DNA of 48,936 bases, from positions 1 through 48,936 of the forward strand of contig JABHRC010000010.1 in the NCBI GenBank assembly GCA_018670435.1, in the 5' to 3' direction. This document shows, piece after piece, positions 26,244 through 34,838 of this stretch. The translations under genes and the position numbers were made by a program. Source of the stretch: Gammaproteobacteria bacterium. GTDB lineage: Bacteria; Pseudomonadota; Gammaproteobacteria; GCA-002705445; GCA-002716945. The first letter of the stretch is position 1; the number at the start of each line of letters is the position of its first letter. The notes beneath the pieces were generated by a model. The model was not told where the DNA came from. It searched no databases and saw only the letters and a list, made by a program, of their open reading frames with translations.

Positions 26244-28135
26244 TTATTGATAATTTTAGAATAAATGACCATGGAAAAATATTTATCATTGCTGAAATAG
26301 GTATGAATCATAATGGGTTTTATGATAAAGCTATAGAATTAATAGATATTGCAATTAAAGCAGGAGCTGATTGTGTTAAATTTCAGATGAGATGTCTAGA
26401 AGAACTATATTCTCAAGATGCATTAGATGTCTCCAAAGGTGATCTGTCAACGCAGTATACTATTGGCTTATTAAGAAAGTTTGAATTAAGTTATGATGAA
26501 TATAAGAAATTAGCTAAATACTGTCATGATAATAATATAATCTTCTTGTGTACTCCCTGGGATATAAAAAGTGCTGACTTAATAGAAAAAATTGGCGTGT
26601 CTGCATATAAAGTCGCATCAGCAGATATGACTAACTATGCGTTATTAGATCATCTATGTGAGAAAGGTAAACCATTGATTTTATCTACTGGGATGTCTAA
26701 AAAGTCTGAAATAGACAATGTTGTTAAATATTTAAATAGTAAAAAAAAGAAGGTAAAGTTTGCCTTATTACATTGTAACTCAACATATCCAGCACCATTC
26801 AAAGATATCAATCTAAATTATTTAAAAACAATGTCTGAATATGATATCCCGATTGGATATTCAGGACATGAACGCGGGATAGCTGTGACTTTAGCAGCAG
26901 TAGCTTTAGGAGCTACTATCGTAGAGAGACATATTACACTAGATAGAAAAATGGAAGGACCTGATCATTCAGCAAGTCTAGAAAAAAAAGATTTTGAGTC
27001 ATTAGTAAAAGGAATACGTGAGATCGAAAAAGCATTGGGGAGTAGTAAAGATAGAGTGATTACTCAAGGTGAATTAATCAATAGAGAAAACTTGTCGAAA
27101 AGTATTTATGCAAACATTGATATACGTAAGAATGATGTTTTTGAAGAAAGTATGTTTGTTTTTAAAAGTCCAGGACAAGGACTTCAACCAAGTGAGTTAG
27201 TAAAACTACTTGGCAAGAAAGCAATTACTGAAATTAAAAAAGGTAAACCTATTTTCAAATCTCATTACAAGAACATAGTTAACGCTAAAAAAGATTATAA
27301 ATTTAAAAGAAAATGGGCATTACCTGTAAGATATCATGATATAAATAAACTCTTAGAGACTACTGCACCAGACTTAGTAGAATTTCATATGAGTTTTAAT
27401 GATTTAGATGAATCACCTGATGATTTTTTAAATAGTAAATACAATTGTGGTTTTTTGGTACATGCACCAGAATTATTTGAAGACGATCATCTTTTAGATC
27501 TATGTACACATGATAGAAGTTATAGGGAACAGTCGGTTATACATATGCAAAAATTAATCAATGTTACAATTAATCTAAAAAAATATTTTCCCACTACTGT
27601 CAAACCTCTCATAATTGTTAATTGCGGTGGTTTCTCTAAAGACAGTTTTATAGAGGATAGCTTGAAAGATGATTACTATGAAAATTTAATAAAGTCTTTG
27701 AGTAGTTTGGATTCAGATGGTGTTGAAATTATTCCACAAACAATGGCTCCTTATCCATGGCATTTTGGAGGACAAAGATATCAGAACTTGTTCATGAATC
27801 CAAAGGAAATTATTGATTTTAATAAAAAAACAGGTATTAGAATGTGTCATGATATATCGCACTCTTTTCTAGCATGTAATGAATATAAATGGGATCATTT
27901 AGAGTATACAAAATTATTAGCTCCATTTACTGCTCATTATCATATTTCTGATGGAAGTGGCGTGGATGGTGAAGGATTGCAAATAGGAGAGGGTGATATA
28001 AATTTTAGAGAGTTATTACCTATTATCAATGAATATTCAAAAGATATTTCTTTTATACCCGAGGTATGGCAAGGACATACAAATAATGGAGAAGGTTTCT
28101 GGATTAGTTTAGATAAGTTAGAAGGGAAACTATAA
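26240..28135 (+). CDS. NeuB-family synthase fused to SAF and a xylose-isomerase-like TIM barrel
   Basis: A three-part protein of 631 residues. Residues about 1-275 are a NeuB-type barrel (IIAEIGMNHNG, TPWDIKSAD, YSGHERG, ERHITLDR, GPDHSASL). An SAF domain covers about 280-345. The C-terminal 260 residues form a second barrel of the xylose-isomerase/AP-endonuclease-2 type with likely metal ligands in EIIPQTMAPYPW, CHDISHS, HYHISDGSG and FIPEVWQG. The first part joins PEP to an N-acylmannosamine-like sugar; the second could be an epimerase or isomerase supplying it. Start at ATG 26240 overlaps the kinase stop (ATGA); ATG 26219 is an alternative. Confidence 0.85.
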   Translation: MIIDNFRINDHGKIFIIAEIGMNHNGFYDKAIELIDIAIKAGADCVKFQMRCLEELYSQDALDVSKGDLSTQYTIGLLRKFELSYDEYKKLAKYCHDNNIIFLCTPWDIKSADLIEKIGVSAYKVASADMTNYALLDHLCEKGKPLILSTGMSKKSEIDNVVKYLNSKKKKVKFALLHCNSTYPAPFKDINLNYLKTMSEYDIPIGYSGHERGIAVTLAAVALGATIVERHITLDRKMEGPDHSASLEKKDFESLVKGIREIEKALGSSKDRVITQGELINRENLSKSIYANIDIRKNDVFEESMFVFKSPGQGLQPSELVKLLGKKAITEIKKGKPIFKSHYKNIVNAKKDYKFKRKWALPVRYHDINKLLETTAPDLVEFHMSFNDLDESPDDFLNSKYNCGFLVHAPELFEDDHLLDLCTHDRSYREQSVIHMQKLINVTINLKKYFPTTVKPLIIVNCGGFSKDSFIEDSLKDDYYENLIKSLSSLDSDGVEIIPQTMAPYPWHFGGQRYQNLFMNPKEIIDFNKKTGIRMCHDISHSFLACNEYKWDHLEYTKLLAPFTAHYHISDGSGVDGEGLQIGEGDINFRELLPIINEYSKDISFIPEVWQGHTNNGEGFWISLDKLEGKL

Positions 28136-28136
28136 T

Positions 28137-28829
28137 ATGAATATCATATGCATAATACCAGCAAGAGGCAATAGCAAGGAAATTATAGACAAAAATATAA
28201 TTAACTTTTGTGGAAAACCATTAATAGCTTGGAGTATAGAGCAAGCCTTGGCTAGTGAAGGTATAAAAGATGTCTATGTCTCATCTGATAGCGATAAAAT
28301 ATTACAGATATCAAAAGAATATGGTGCAAAAGAAATTAAGCGTCCAGATAATATTGCTCGTGATGAATCTACAAGTGAAGAGGCATTGATACATGCGATT
28401 AATGAAATAGAGAGAGATAATGGTAAAATTGATTTAGTAGTATTTCTTCAAGGTACTTCTCCATTAAGAAGTTCAGAAGATATAGATAAAGCAATAGCGT
28501 TATTTATAAATAATCAACTTGATTCACTCTTCTCAGCATGTGATTTAAAAGATTTAATGGTATGGAAGAATATCGAGGATAATTTAACAAGTATTAATTA
28601 TGATTATGAAAATAGAAAAAGACGTCAAGACATGCAAAAACAATATGGTGAGAATGGGTCAATTTATATATTTAAGCCAAAAGTTATAAAACAAAACATG
28701 AATAGGCTTGGTGGAAAAATTGGTATATATATTATGAATGAATGGAAGATCCATGAAATAGATACTAAGGAAGATATTGGAATATGCGAATATTTTATGA
28801 ATAAAAAAGAATTAGTGAAAAATAAATAA
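28137..28829 (+). CDS. CMP-sugar-acid synthetase, NeuA family (second copy)
   Basis: A 230-residue cytidylyltransferase with IIPARGNSKEIIDKN (5-19), FCGKPLIAWSI and VSSDSDKIL. The substrate region (RRQDMQKQYGENGSIYIF) fits the NeuA group closely. It follows the NeuB fusion by one base and should activate its product with CTP. It differs clearly from legF at 7524, so two distinct CMP-nonulosonates are probably made. The usual third residue pattern ARGGSKG is ARGNSKE here, seen in many NeuA proteins. Confidence 0.85.
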   Translation: MNIICIIPARGNSKEIIDKNIINFCGKPLIAWSIEQALASEGIKDVYVSSDSDKILQISKEYGAKEIKRPDNIARDESTSEEALIHAINEIERDNGKIDLVVFLQGTSPLRSSEDIDKAIALFINNQLDSLFSACDLKDLMVWKNIEDNLTSINYDYENRKRRQDMQKQYGENGSIYIFKPKVIKQNMNRLGGKIGIYIMNEWKIHEIDTKEDIGICEYFMNKKELVKNK

Positions 28830-28851
28830 ATCTTAAAATATAGGAAAAATT

Positions 28852-29832
28852 ATGACTAGAGAAAGAAAAGTTTATATGAATGGAAAGTTTATAAAAGAGT
28901 CTGACGCAAAAATATCGATTTTTGATTCAGCTTTAATGTTTGGTGATATGGTTTTTGAGATGACGCGATCATTTAATAAGAAACATTTTAAGCTAAAAGA
29001 ACATATTGAAAGACTATTTACTGGTTTAAAGATTTTACGGTATGACTTATCAATAACAAAGGAAGAGCTATATGATATATGTATAGAGACCGCAAGACAG
29101 AATGAGCCAGCATTTGAAAAAGATGATGAACATAGATTAATGATAGATGTTTCTAGAGGTGTTTTAGGTATTTATGAGGATATTGATGGAATACACAATG
29201 GACCGAATATAATTGTCGCAGATTTTCCATTAAAATGGACTGTCAAAGGTATGTCAAAATTATATAAAAGCGGCATCAATAATGTAGTTACATCACAACG
29301 AGTAATTCCATCGCACTTAATGGATCCTAAAATAAAGAATAGAAGCCGATTATTTTATTTAATGGCTAATATAGAGGCATCATTATTTAAAGGCGAGAAT
29401 AACTGGGCATTAATGTTAGACCCTGATGGATTTATTGCAGAAGGTAGCGGTGATAATTTTTTTATCATTAAAGATGGCGTATTAATCTCTCCTGAAGGCA
29501 GGAACATGCTAAGAGGTATTACTCGTCAGTATATAATGGAAGAACTGGCCCCAAGGTTGAATATACCAGTAAAAGAAAAGAATATTGAATTATTTGATGC
29601 CTATGAAGCAGACGAAGCATTCATCTGCGCAACTCCCTTTTGCATGATTCCTGTCACATCAATTAATAGTGTAAAAATAGGTAATGGAAAGCCGGGTGAG
29701 CTTTTCAAGTCATTAATTAAAGAGTGGTCAAGTATGGTCGGTATAGATATAATTAAACAGGTAGAAAATTGGAATAAAGATAGTAGTAAAAAAAGTACTA
29801 AAAATAAAGTGACTCCATATAAGTTTAAATGA
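28852..29832 (+). CDS. Class IV PLP aminotransferase (BCAT / D-amino-acid type)
   Basis: A 326-residue fold-type IV aminotransferase. The PLP lysine is K162 in PKIKNRSRL, and AEGSGDNFFI holds the glutamate that contacts the PLP ring. A good ribosome site (AGGA) precedes the ATG. Members handle branched-chain amino acids, D-amino acids or aminodeoxychorismate; the last is ruled out as pabC is at 47269. Its place between a CMP-sugar synthetase and a dioxygenase is unusual and suggests making an amino acid or keto acid used as a sugar substituent (inference). Confidence 0.82.
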   Translation: MTRERKVYMNGKFIKESDAKISIFDSALMFGDMVFEMTRSFNKKHFKLKEHIERLFTGLKILRYDLSITKEELYDICIETARQNEPAFEKDDEHRLMIDVSRGVLGIYEDIDGIHNGPNIIVADFPLKWTVKGMSKLYKSGINNVVTSQRVIPSHLMDPKIKNRSRLFYLMANIEASLFKGENNWALMLDPDGFIAEGSGDNFFIIKDGVLISPEGRNMLRGITRQYIMEELAPRLNIPVKEKNIELFDAYEADEAFICATPFCMIPVTSINSVKIGNGKPGELFKSLIKEWSSMVGIDIIKQVENWNKDSSKKSTKNKVTPYKFK

Positions 29833-30581
29833 GGGATTATAAAAAAATTGTTGAAACATTAACTAATAATAACTTTGTTATTATTAAAAACTTCTTTACT
29901 CAAAATACTTTAAGGATAATTAAAAGTGAAATTAAAAAGTTAGAGAAAAAAGATTTAAATAAACGCGATAAACATTATGTTCTTAATGATAAAAACCAAA
30001 ATGTTCTAAGTAGTATGCATAATATACATCTATATTCTAAATTTTATAAAGATCTTATAAGTGAATGTGATTTGAAGCATGTTATATTGGAAAGATATGG
30101 TTCTCGAAGCAAAAGAATATTCAATGCTTCTTTGTTTGCTAAACCTAAGTCCTATGGATTGCCAACTAAAATTCATCAAGACAATGCTTTTTTTAATTTA
30201 GAAAATGCGGAAGCTTTAACATGCTGGGTTGCATTAGATTCATCTAATAAAAGAAATGGTAGTTTATTCTATTATAAGGGTTCTTCTGAATTAGGTTTAC
30301 AAAATCATATCCCTGAAGGTAATTTAGGCGCATCAATGACTATAGAGCAAAGCACTTCTTTTTTAAAAAATATAAAAAAGTATAAAAAAATATATATAGA
30401 TGTTAAGCCAGGTGATTGTGTTATACATGATGCGCTAGTTGTACATGGTAGTGAAGGCAACAAATCATCCACGAATAGAAGAGCAATAAATTTTTCTATA
30501 TCAAGCTTAGATAAAGTAGATAAAATAAAACTCAAGATATATAAAGATAAGCTTAGAAAATTTCTTAATAAGAAAAAATGA
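29829..30581 (+). CDS. Phytanoyl-CoA dioxygenase (PhyH) family protein
   Basis: A 250-residue Fe(II)/2-oxoglutarate oxygenase of the PhyH type. The facial triad is visible: HQD (about residues 116-118) and a later histidine in VVHGSEGNKSS, with RRAIN providing the arginine for 2-oxoglutarate. Start ATG overlaps the preceding stop (ATGA) and its own stop overlaps the next ATG. PhyH proteins hydroxylate small acids, sugars and lipids; the neighbouring genes suggest hydroxylation of the sugar or its acyl group. The substrate is unknown. Confidence 0.8.
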   Translation: MRDYKKIVETLTNNNFVIIKNFFTQNTLRIIKSEIKKLEKKDLNKRDKHYVLNDKNQNVLSSMHNIHLYSKFYKDLISECDLKHVILERYGSRSKRIFNASLFAKPKSYGLPTKIHQDNAFFNLENAEALTCWVALDSSNKRNGSLFYYKGSSELGLQNHIPEGNLGASMTIEQSTSFLKNIKKYKKIYIDVKPGDCVIHDALVVHGSEGNKSSTNRRAINFSISSLDKVDKIKLKIYKDKLRKFLNKKK

Positions 30582-31645
30582 TGAATTATACACAACATTT
30601 TAAAAACAAAAAAGTACTTATAACTGGTCATACTGGTTTTAAAGGATCATGGCTATGTAAGTGGTTATCGCTACTTGGTGCGGATCTCTATGCTGTTTCT
30701 CTTGATATTCCAACAAGCCCATCTCATTATGAGCTGTTAAATATCAATTTTAAATCTGATGAACGATATGATATTTCATCATTTGATTATATATATAAGT
30801 CTATAGAAGTTATTAGGCCAGATTTTATTTTTCATTTAGCTGCACAACCATTGGTTCTTAAATCATATGAAAATCCATATGCAACATATATGTCTAATAG
30901 TATGGGGACATTGAATATTCTTGAATCCTTGAAAAGACAAAATCATGTGTGTAGCACCGTGATTATCACAAGTGATAAATGCTATGAAAACATTGGAAAG
31001 AAAGTTGATTATTCAGAGGAAGATAGATTAGGTGGTATTGACCCATACAGTACTTCTAAAGCTTCTGCAGAGTTAATATTTAAAGGTTACTGTAATGCAT
31101 TTTTTAATACCTCAAAGTCAAATGTAAGAATTGCATCAGCACGTGCAGGTAATGTAATTGGTGGTGGAGATTGGGCGATAGATAGAATTGTTCCGGATTG
31201 CATGAAATCATGGTCTAAACAAGAAAATGTAATCCTAAGGAACCCTACAGCAACAAGACCCTGGCAACATGTATTAGAACCAATTAATGGTTATTTAAAA
31301 CTAGCAGTAGAATTAACAAATAATGAGAAGATTAACTGTGAATCCTTTAATTTTGGTCCTATTGAGCCTATATCTTACACTGTAGAAAATCTTGTATCAG
31401 AACTATCTGAATTTTTTGAGGGCTCAAAGTGGTCAATAGAAGATGATGCTAATAACTTATATGAAGCAAATCTTCTAAGCTTAAATTGTAATAAAGCTTT
31501 TAAGTTATTGAATTTTAGGTCGAAATTAAATTTTAAATTGACATCTGAGTGGACAAGTAAATGGTATTCATCATTTTATAAAAAGAATATGAGGGAGCAC
31601 TCAAAATTTACAGAACAACAGATAATGGAATTTTCTGAAAAATAA
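30578..31645 (+). CDS. rfbG: CDP-glucose 4,6-dehydratase
   Basis: An extended SDR of 355 residues with TGHTGFKGSW at about 16-25, the HLAAQPLV motif and the SDKCYEN and YSTSKASAE active-site motifs characteristic of RfbG. It forms CDP-4-keto-6-deoxyglucose. The partner cytidylyltransferase rfbF is two genes on. Two ATG codons in tandem (30578, 30581) serve as start; both overlap the dioxygenase stop. Confidence 0.9.
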   Translation: MMNYTQHFKNKKVLITGHTGFKGSWLCKWLSLLGADLYAVSLDIPTSPSHYELLNINFKSDERYDISSFDYIYKSIEVIRPDFIFHLAAQPLVLKSYENPYATYMSNSMGTLNILESLKRQNHVCSTVIITSDKCYENIGKKVDYSEEDRLGGIDPYSTSKASAELIFKGYCNAFFNTSKSNVRIASARAGNVIGGGDWAIDRIVPDCMKSWSKQENVILRNPTATRPWQHVLEPINGYLKLAVELTNNEKINCESFNFGPIEPISYTVENLVSELSEFFEGSKWSIEDDANNLYEANLLSLNCNKAFKLLNFRSKLNFKLTSEWTSKWYSSFYKKNMREHSKFTEQQIMEFSEK

Positions 31646-31647
31646 CT

Positions 31648-32073
31648 ATGATTGAAGGCTTAATACTTACCAAGCTAAACACTTTCTCTTCTGATGAAGG
31701 CTCAGTTTATCATTGTCTGAGATCAGATGACCCTAATTATGTTGGCTTTGGTGAATCATACTTCTCTTTTATTAACTATAATGCAATTAAAGCATGGAAA
31801 ATTCATCAAGAAATGACCCTAAATCTTGTGGTCCCAATAGGAATGGTGAGATTTAACTTCATTGATATAAGAGAGTATTCTGAAACATTTGGCGAAAGAA
31901 TTGAAGTCACTTTATCTTTTAGTAATTACCAGAGGATTACTGTCCCACCTAATGTATTATTTGGATTCAAAGGAGTAGGAGAAGATATAAATATGATTTC
32001 TAATATTACAGATATGGTTCATACAGATAAGGAATGTATTAACGTAGACATTAACAAATATGAGTTTAAATAA
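31648..32073 (+). CDS. dTDP-4-dehydrorhamnose 3,5-epimerase-like cupin
   Basis: A small 141-residue cupin related to RmlC. KAWKIHQEMTLNLVVPIG and VPPNVLFGFKGVG are the usual RmlC-like strands, although the catalytic histidine region is reduced compared with full RmlC of about 180 residues. Between rfbG and rfbF it should act on a CDP-4-keto-6-deoxyhexose, as C3 and/or C5 epimerase. Confidence 0.78.
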   Translation: MIEGLILTKLNTFSSDEGSVYHCLRSDDPNYVGFGESYFSFINYNAIKAWKIHQEMTLNLVVPIGMVRFNFIDIREYSETFGERIEVTLSFSNYQRITVPPNVLFGFKGVGEDINMISNITDMVHTDKECINVDINKYEFK

Positions 32074-32075
32074 AT

Positions 32076-32789
32076 ATGAAAGTAATAATTCTTGCAGGTG
32101 GATATGGTACTAGACTAGGTGAAGTTACCGATTTAATACCAAAGCCAATGGTAGAAATTGGGGGGAAGCCGATAATAGTACATATAATGGAATTATATGC
32201 AAACTATGGACATACTGATTTTTATATTGCCTTAGGATACAAAGCTGATGTTATAAAAAATTATTTTAATAATATTACTAGTCCATGGAACATTAACATG
32301 ATTGACACTGGTCTTGATACTCTAACTGGCGGTAGATGTAAAATTATTAGTAAAAGTATTGGGAATGAAACATCATTTTTAACCTATGGAGATGGGCTCT
32401 CAGATATAAATATTGATAAGTTACTAAAGTTTCATAAAAAAAATCAAAAACTCATAACAGTTTCAGCCGTACACCCAAGCGCAAGATTTGGAGAATTAGA
32501 CTTGGATGGGGATAGAGTGCTAGCATTTAAGGAAAAACCACAGCTTCAAAGAGGATGGATAAACGGAGGGTTTTTTGTTGTGGAGCCTGGTTTCTTTAAT
32601 TATATTGATAATCCAAATGTAATGCTAGAAAGAGAACCTATTGAAAAAGCTACTTTAGATTCAGAACTATATGCTTACAAACATGAAGGTTTTTGGCAGT
32701 GTATGGATACAAGAAGAGATCATGAGTTACTAGAGATCCTATGGAAGGATAACAAAGCACCTTGGGCAAAAATATCACCAAAAAAATAA
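32076..32789 (+). CDS. rfbF: Glucose-1-phosphate cytidylyltransferase
   Basis: A 237-residue nucleotidyltransferase with the signature LAGGYGTRLGEVT, PKPMVEIGGKPI, and the RfbF-typical MDTGLDTLTGGR and YGDGLSDI. It is about 20 residues shorter than most RfbF proteins. It forms CDP-glucose for the dehydratase at 30578. Start ATG is two bases after the epimerase stop. Confidence 0.9.
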   Translation: MKVIILAGGYGTRLGEVTDLIPKPMVEIGGKPIIVHIMELYANYGHTDFYIALGYKADVIKNYFNNITSPWNINMIDTGLDTLTGGRCKIISKSIGNETSFLTYGDGLSDINIDKLLKFHKKNQKLITVSAVHPSARFGELDLDGDRVLAFKEKPQLQRGWINGGFFVVEPGFFNYIDNPNVMLEREPIEKATLDSELYAYKHEGFWQCMDTRRDHELLEILWKDNKAPWAKISPKK

Positions 32790-33892
32790 AAACAATCACA
32801 TTGGTATCCAATAATTATTGGACATTATATAAATTTAGATATGATGTCGTCCAGATGTTTATAAAAAAAGAATACAAAGTTATCTTAATAGCTGGCAAAG
32901 ATTCTTTTCATACAAATTTTAAAAATAATAATATAACGAAAATATTTTTACCTATAGATGAGAGGGGAATGAATCCATTCTCTGAAATAAAAACTATATT
33001 AAGCTTATATAGAATTTATAAACATATCAAAACAGATCTAGTAATGCATTTTACGATCAAACCAAATATATATGGATCTTTAATGTCTAAGATTTTAGAT
33101 ATAAAATCGATATCATTTATTACAGGGATTGGGCATATATTTCTTAAAAAGAAATCATTGATTAAAACTTTAATTACAATAGTTTATAAATATGCATTGA
33201 GTAGCAATAAAGAGGTTTGGTTTACTAATAAATCAGACAAAGATCTTTTTATAAAAAACAGAATAATTAATAATGATACAAATATTAGAATTGTGCCAGG
33301 AGCAGGAGTTGTTTTTAAAAAATATCCAATAATGCCTAAAAAAAAAGATATGACGAGTTTTCTTATGATTGCGCGAATAATCAAGGATAAAGGAGTTATG
33401 GAGTTTTTGAAGATAGCAGAAATTTATAAAAATGATCCTAATACTACATTTACATTAATAGGCGCGCTAAATGAGAATGAAAGAGGATCAATAGACAGAG
33501 AATACCTTAAAAAATATATCCAAAGTAAAGCTATTATATATTCAGATTATCAGGACGATGTAACCATCCCACTCAGAGAAGCATCATGCCTAATACACCC
33601 ATCTTATCGGGAAGGTATATCAACTGTACTTCTTGAAGCAGCATCTATCAAAACACCTATAATAACCACTACAGTACCTGGATGTATTGACGTAGTACCT
33701 GATGAAAGTTATGGTTTATTATGTGAACCAAGAAATGTTAATTCATTAAGAAGAGCCGTGGAGAATTTTTTATCTTTAGATCAAGACGGAAAAGATAAGA
33801 TGACCGGAAAGACATTTATCTATGTAAAAAAGAACTACTCAAGAGAGGCAGTCCTTAAAAACTATGAGAGGCTAGATGACTATATTAATTAA
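32762..33892 (+). CDS. Glycosyltransferase, GT4 family (GT-B)
   Basis: A GT-B protein of about 376 residues. The acceptor half begins LVSNNYWTLYKFR, the donor half has MIARIIKDKGVMEFL, and HPSYREGISTVLLEAA carries the E-x7-E motif of retaining GT4 transferases. No ATG is available near the N-terminus: TTG at 32762 (28-base overlap with rfbF) or TTG at 32801 are the candidates. It is most like the WbpT/PglA-type transferases that add the second sugar to a lipid-linked one, right before a WecA-type gene. Confidence 0.83.
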   Translation: MGKNITKKIKTITLVSNNYWTLYKFRYDVVQMFIKKEYKVILIAGKDSFHTNFKNNNITKIFLPIDERGMNPFSEIKTILSLYRIYKHIKTDLVMHFTIKPNIYGSLMSKILDIKSISFITGIGHIFLKKKSLIKTLITIVYKYALSSNKEVWFTNKSDKDLFIKNRIINNDTNIRIVPGAGVVFKKYPIMPKKKDMTSFLMIARIIKDKGVMEFLKIAEIYKNDPNTTFTLIGALNENERGSIDREYLKKYIQSKAIIYSDYQDDVTIPLREASCLIHPSYREGISTVLLEAASIKTPIITTTVPGCIDVVPDESYGLLCEPRNVNSLRRAVENFLSLDQDGKDKMTGKTFIYVKKNYSREAVLKNYERLDDYIN

Positions 33893-34838
33893 TTACTTGA
33901 TATCTTTTTTATCTACAGCTTTTGTAACATTTTTACTTATAAAGAAACCAATATCTATTTCAATACCAAGTGATAGGGGTTTACATTATGAAAGAATGCC
34001 TTCATCTGGCGGTATTGCCATCCTTTTTGGGCTATTAATTTTTTATGGACAATTCTCCGATAATATCCTATTTGCTCTTTTATTTTCAGCAATAATAGGA
34101 TTTTTAGATGACAAATATTCTCTATCTAAGATAATTAGATTCTTATCACAGTTTTTCATAGCGTCATTCATTATATCAACTCATTTTGAATATTCTCTCA
34201 TAACTATTTTTTGGATTATATTTATAATGTATTTTATTAATATTTATAACTTTATGGACGGTATAGATTCTTTAGCTTCTTCTCAATCAATCTATTTCAT
34301 TTCATCAATAGCACTGCTTTATAGTTTTTTTCCCGCTACAGTAATTCCAATAATTGCTTTTTTATTATTTAATATCACTCCCGCAAAAATATTTTTAGGA
34401 AATTCTGGTAGTTATCTATTAGGAACCTTATTAGCTTCTTATCTATTCAATATGGGGTATGATTTTTTGTATATAAATGAAATAATTATTTATCTAATTC
34501 TGTTGACAATTTTTTTAGCAGATTCTACTTATACTTTAATAAGAAGATTTATTTACAAACATATAGAGCAAAAAGAAACTTTTATAAAATCTATACAATA
34601 TGTCACTGACGCACATTCTACTCATAATTATCAAATATTAGCTAAAAAATTTAAAAGTCATTCGACCGTAGTCTTATTATTAATGACTTATAATATTTTT
34701 TGGTGCTTACCTCTTGCTTATTTGGTATTTGATGGAAACAACGATATTTTTACTTCTCTAATATTCTTATTGTTAAGTTATATTCCTTATATTATCTGGT
34801 GTTATAAAAATGATGCGGGGTTACCAAAAGAGTTATGA
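33876..34838 (+). CDS. Undecaprenyl-phosphate sugar-1-phosphate transferase, WecA/WbpL family
   Basis: A polytopic membrane protein of 320 residues. Diagnostic motifs are GFLDDKYSL (D78, D79, Mg binding), NIYNFMDGIDSLA (N125, D128, D131) and FLGNSGSYLLG. A HSTHNYQ stretch in the last cytoplasmic loop stands for the HxxHH motif. It starts the lipid-linked glycan with an N-acetyl hexosamine-type phosphate. Next to an epimerase/reductase gene, it resembles WbpL, which uses UDP-QuiNAc or FucNAc. Overlaps the GT4 gene by 17 bases. Confidence 0.88.
   Translation: MTILINYLISFLSTAFVTFLLIKKPISISIPSDRGLHYERMPSSGGIAILFGLLIFYGQFSDNILFALLFSAIIGFLDDKYSLSKIIRFLSQFFIASFIISTHFEYSLITIFWIIFIMYFINIYNFMDGIDSLASSQSIYFISSIALLYSFFPATVIPIIAFLLFNITPAKIFLGNSGSYLLGTLLASYLFNMGYDFLYINEIIIYLILLTIFLADSTYTLIRRFIYKHIEQKETFIKSIQYVTDAHSTHNYQILAKKFKSHSTVVLLLMTYNIFWCLPLAYLVFDGNNDIFTSLIFLLLSYIPYIIWCYKNDAGLPKEL

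Noticed and set aside
28852-29832. A second pabC or a housekeeping ilvE
   Set aside because: pabC is in its standard place at 47269, and the operon context is glycan synthesis; an ilvE-like activity remains possible but not supported by neighbours.
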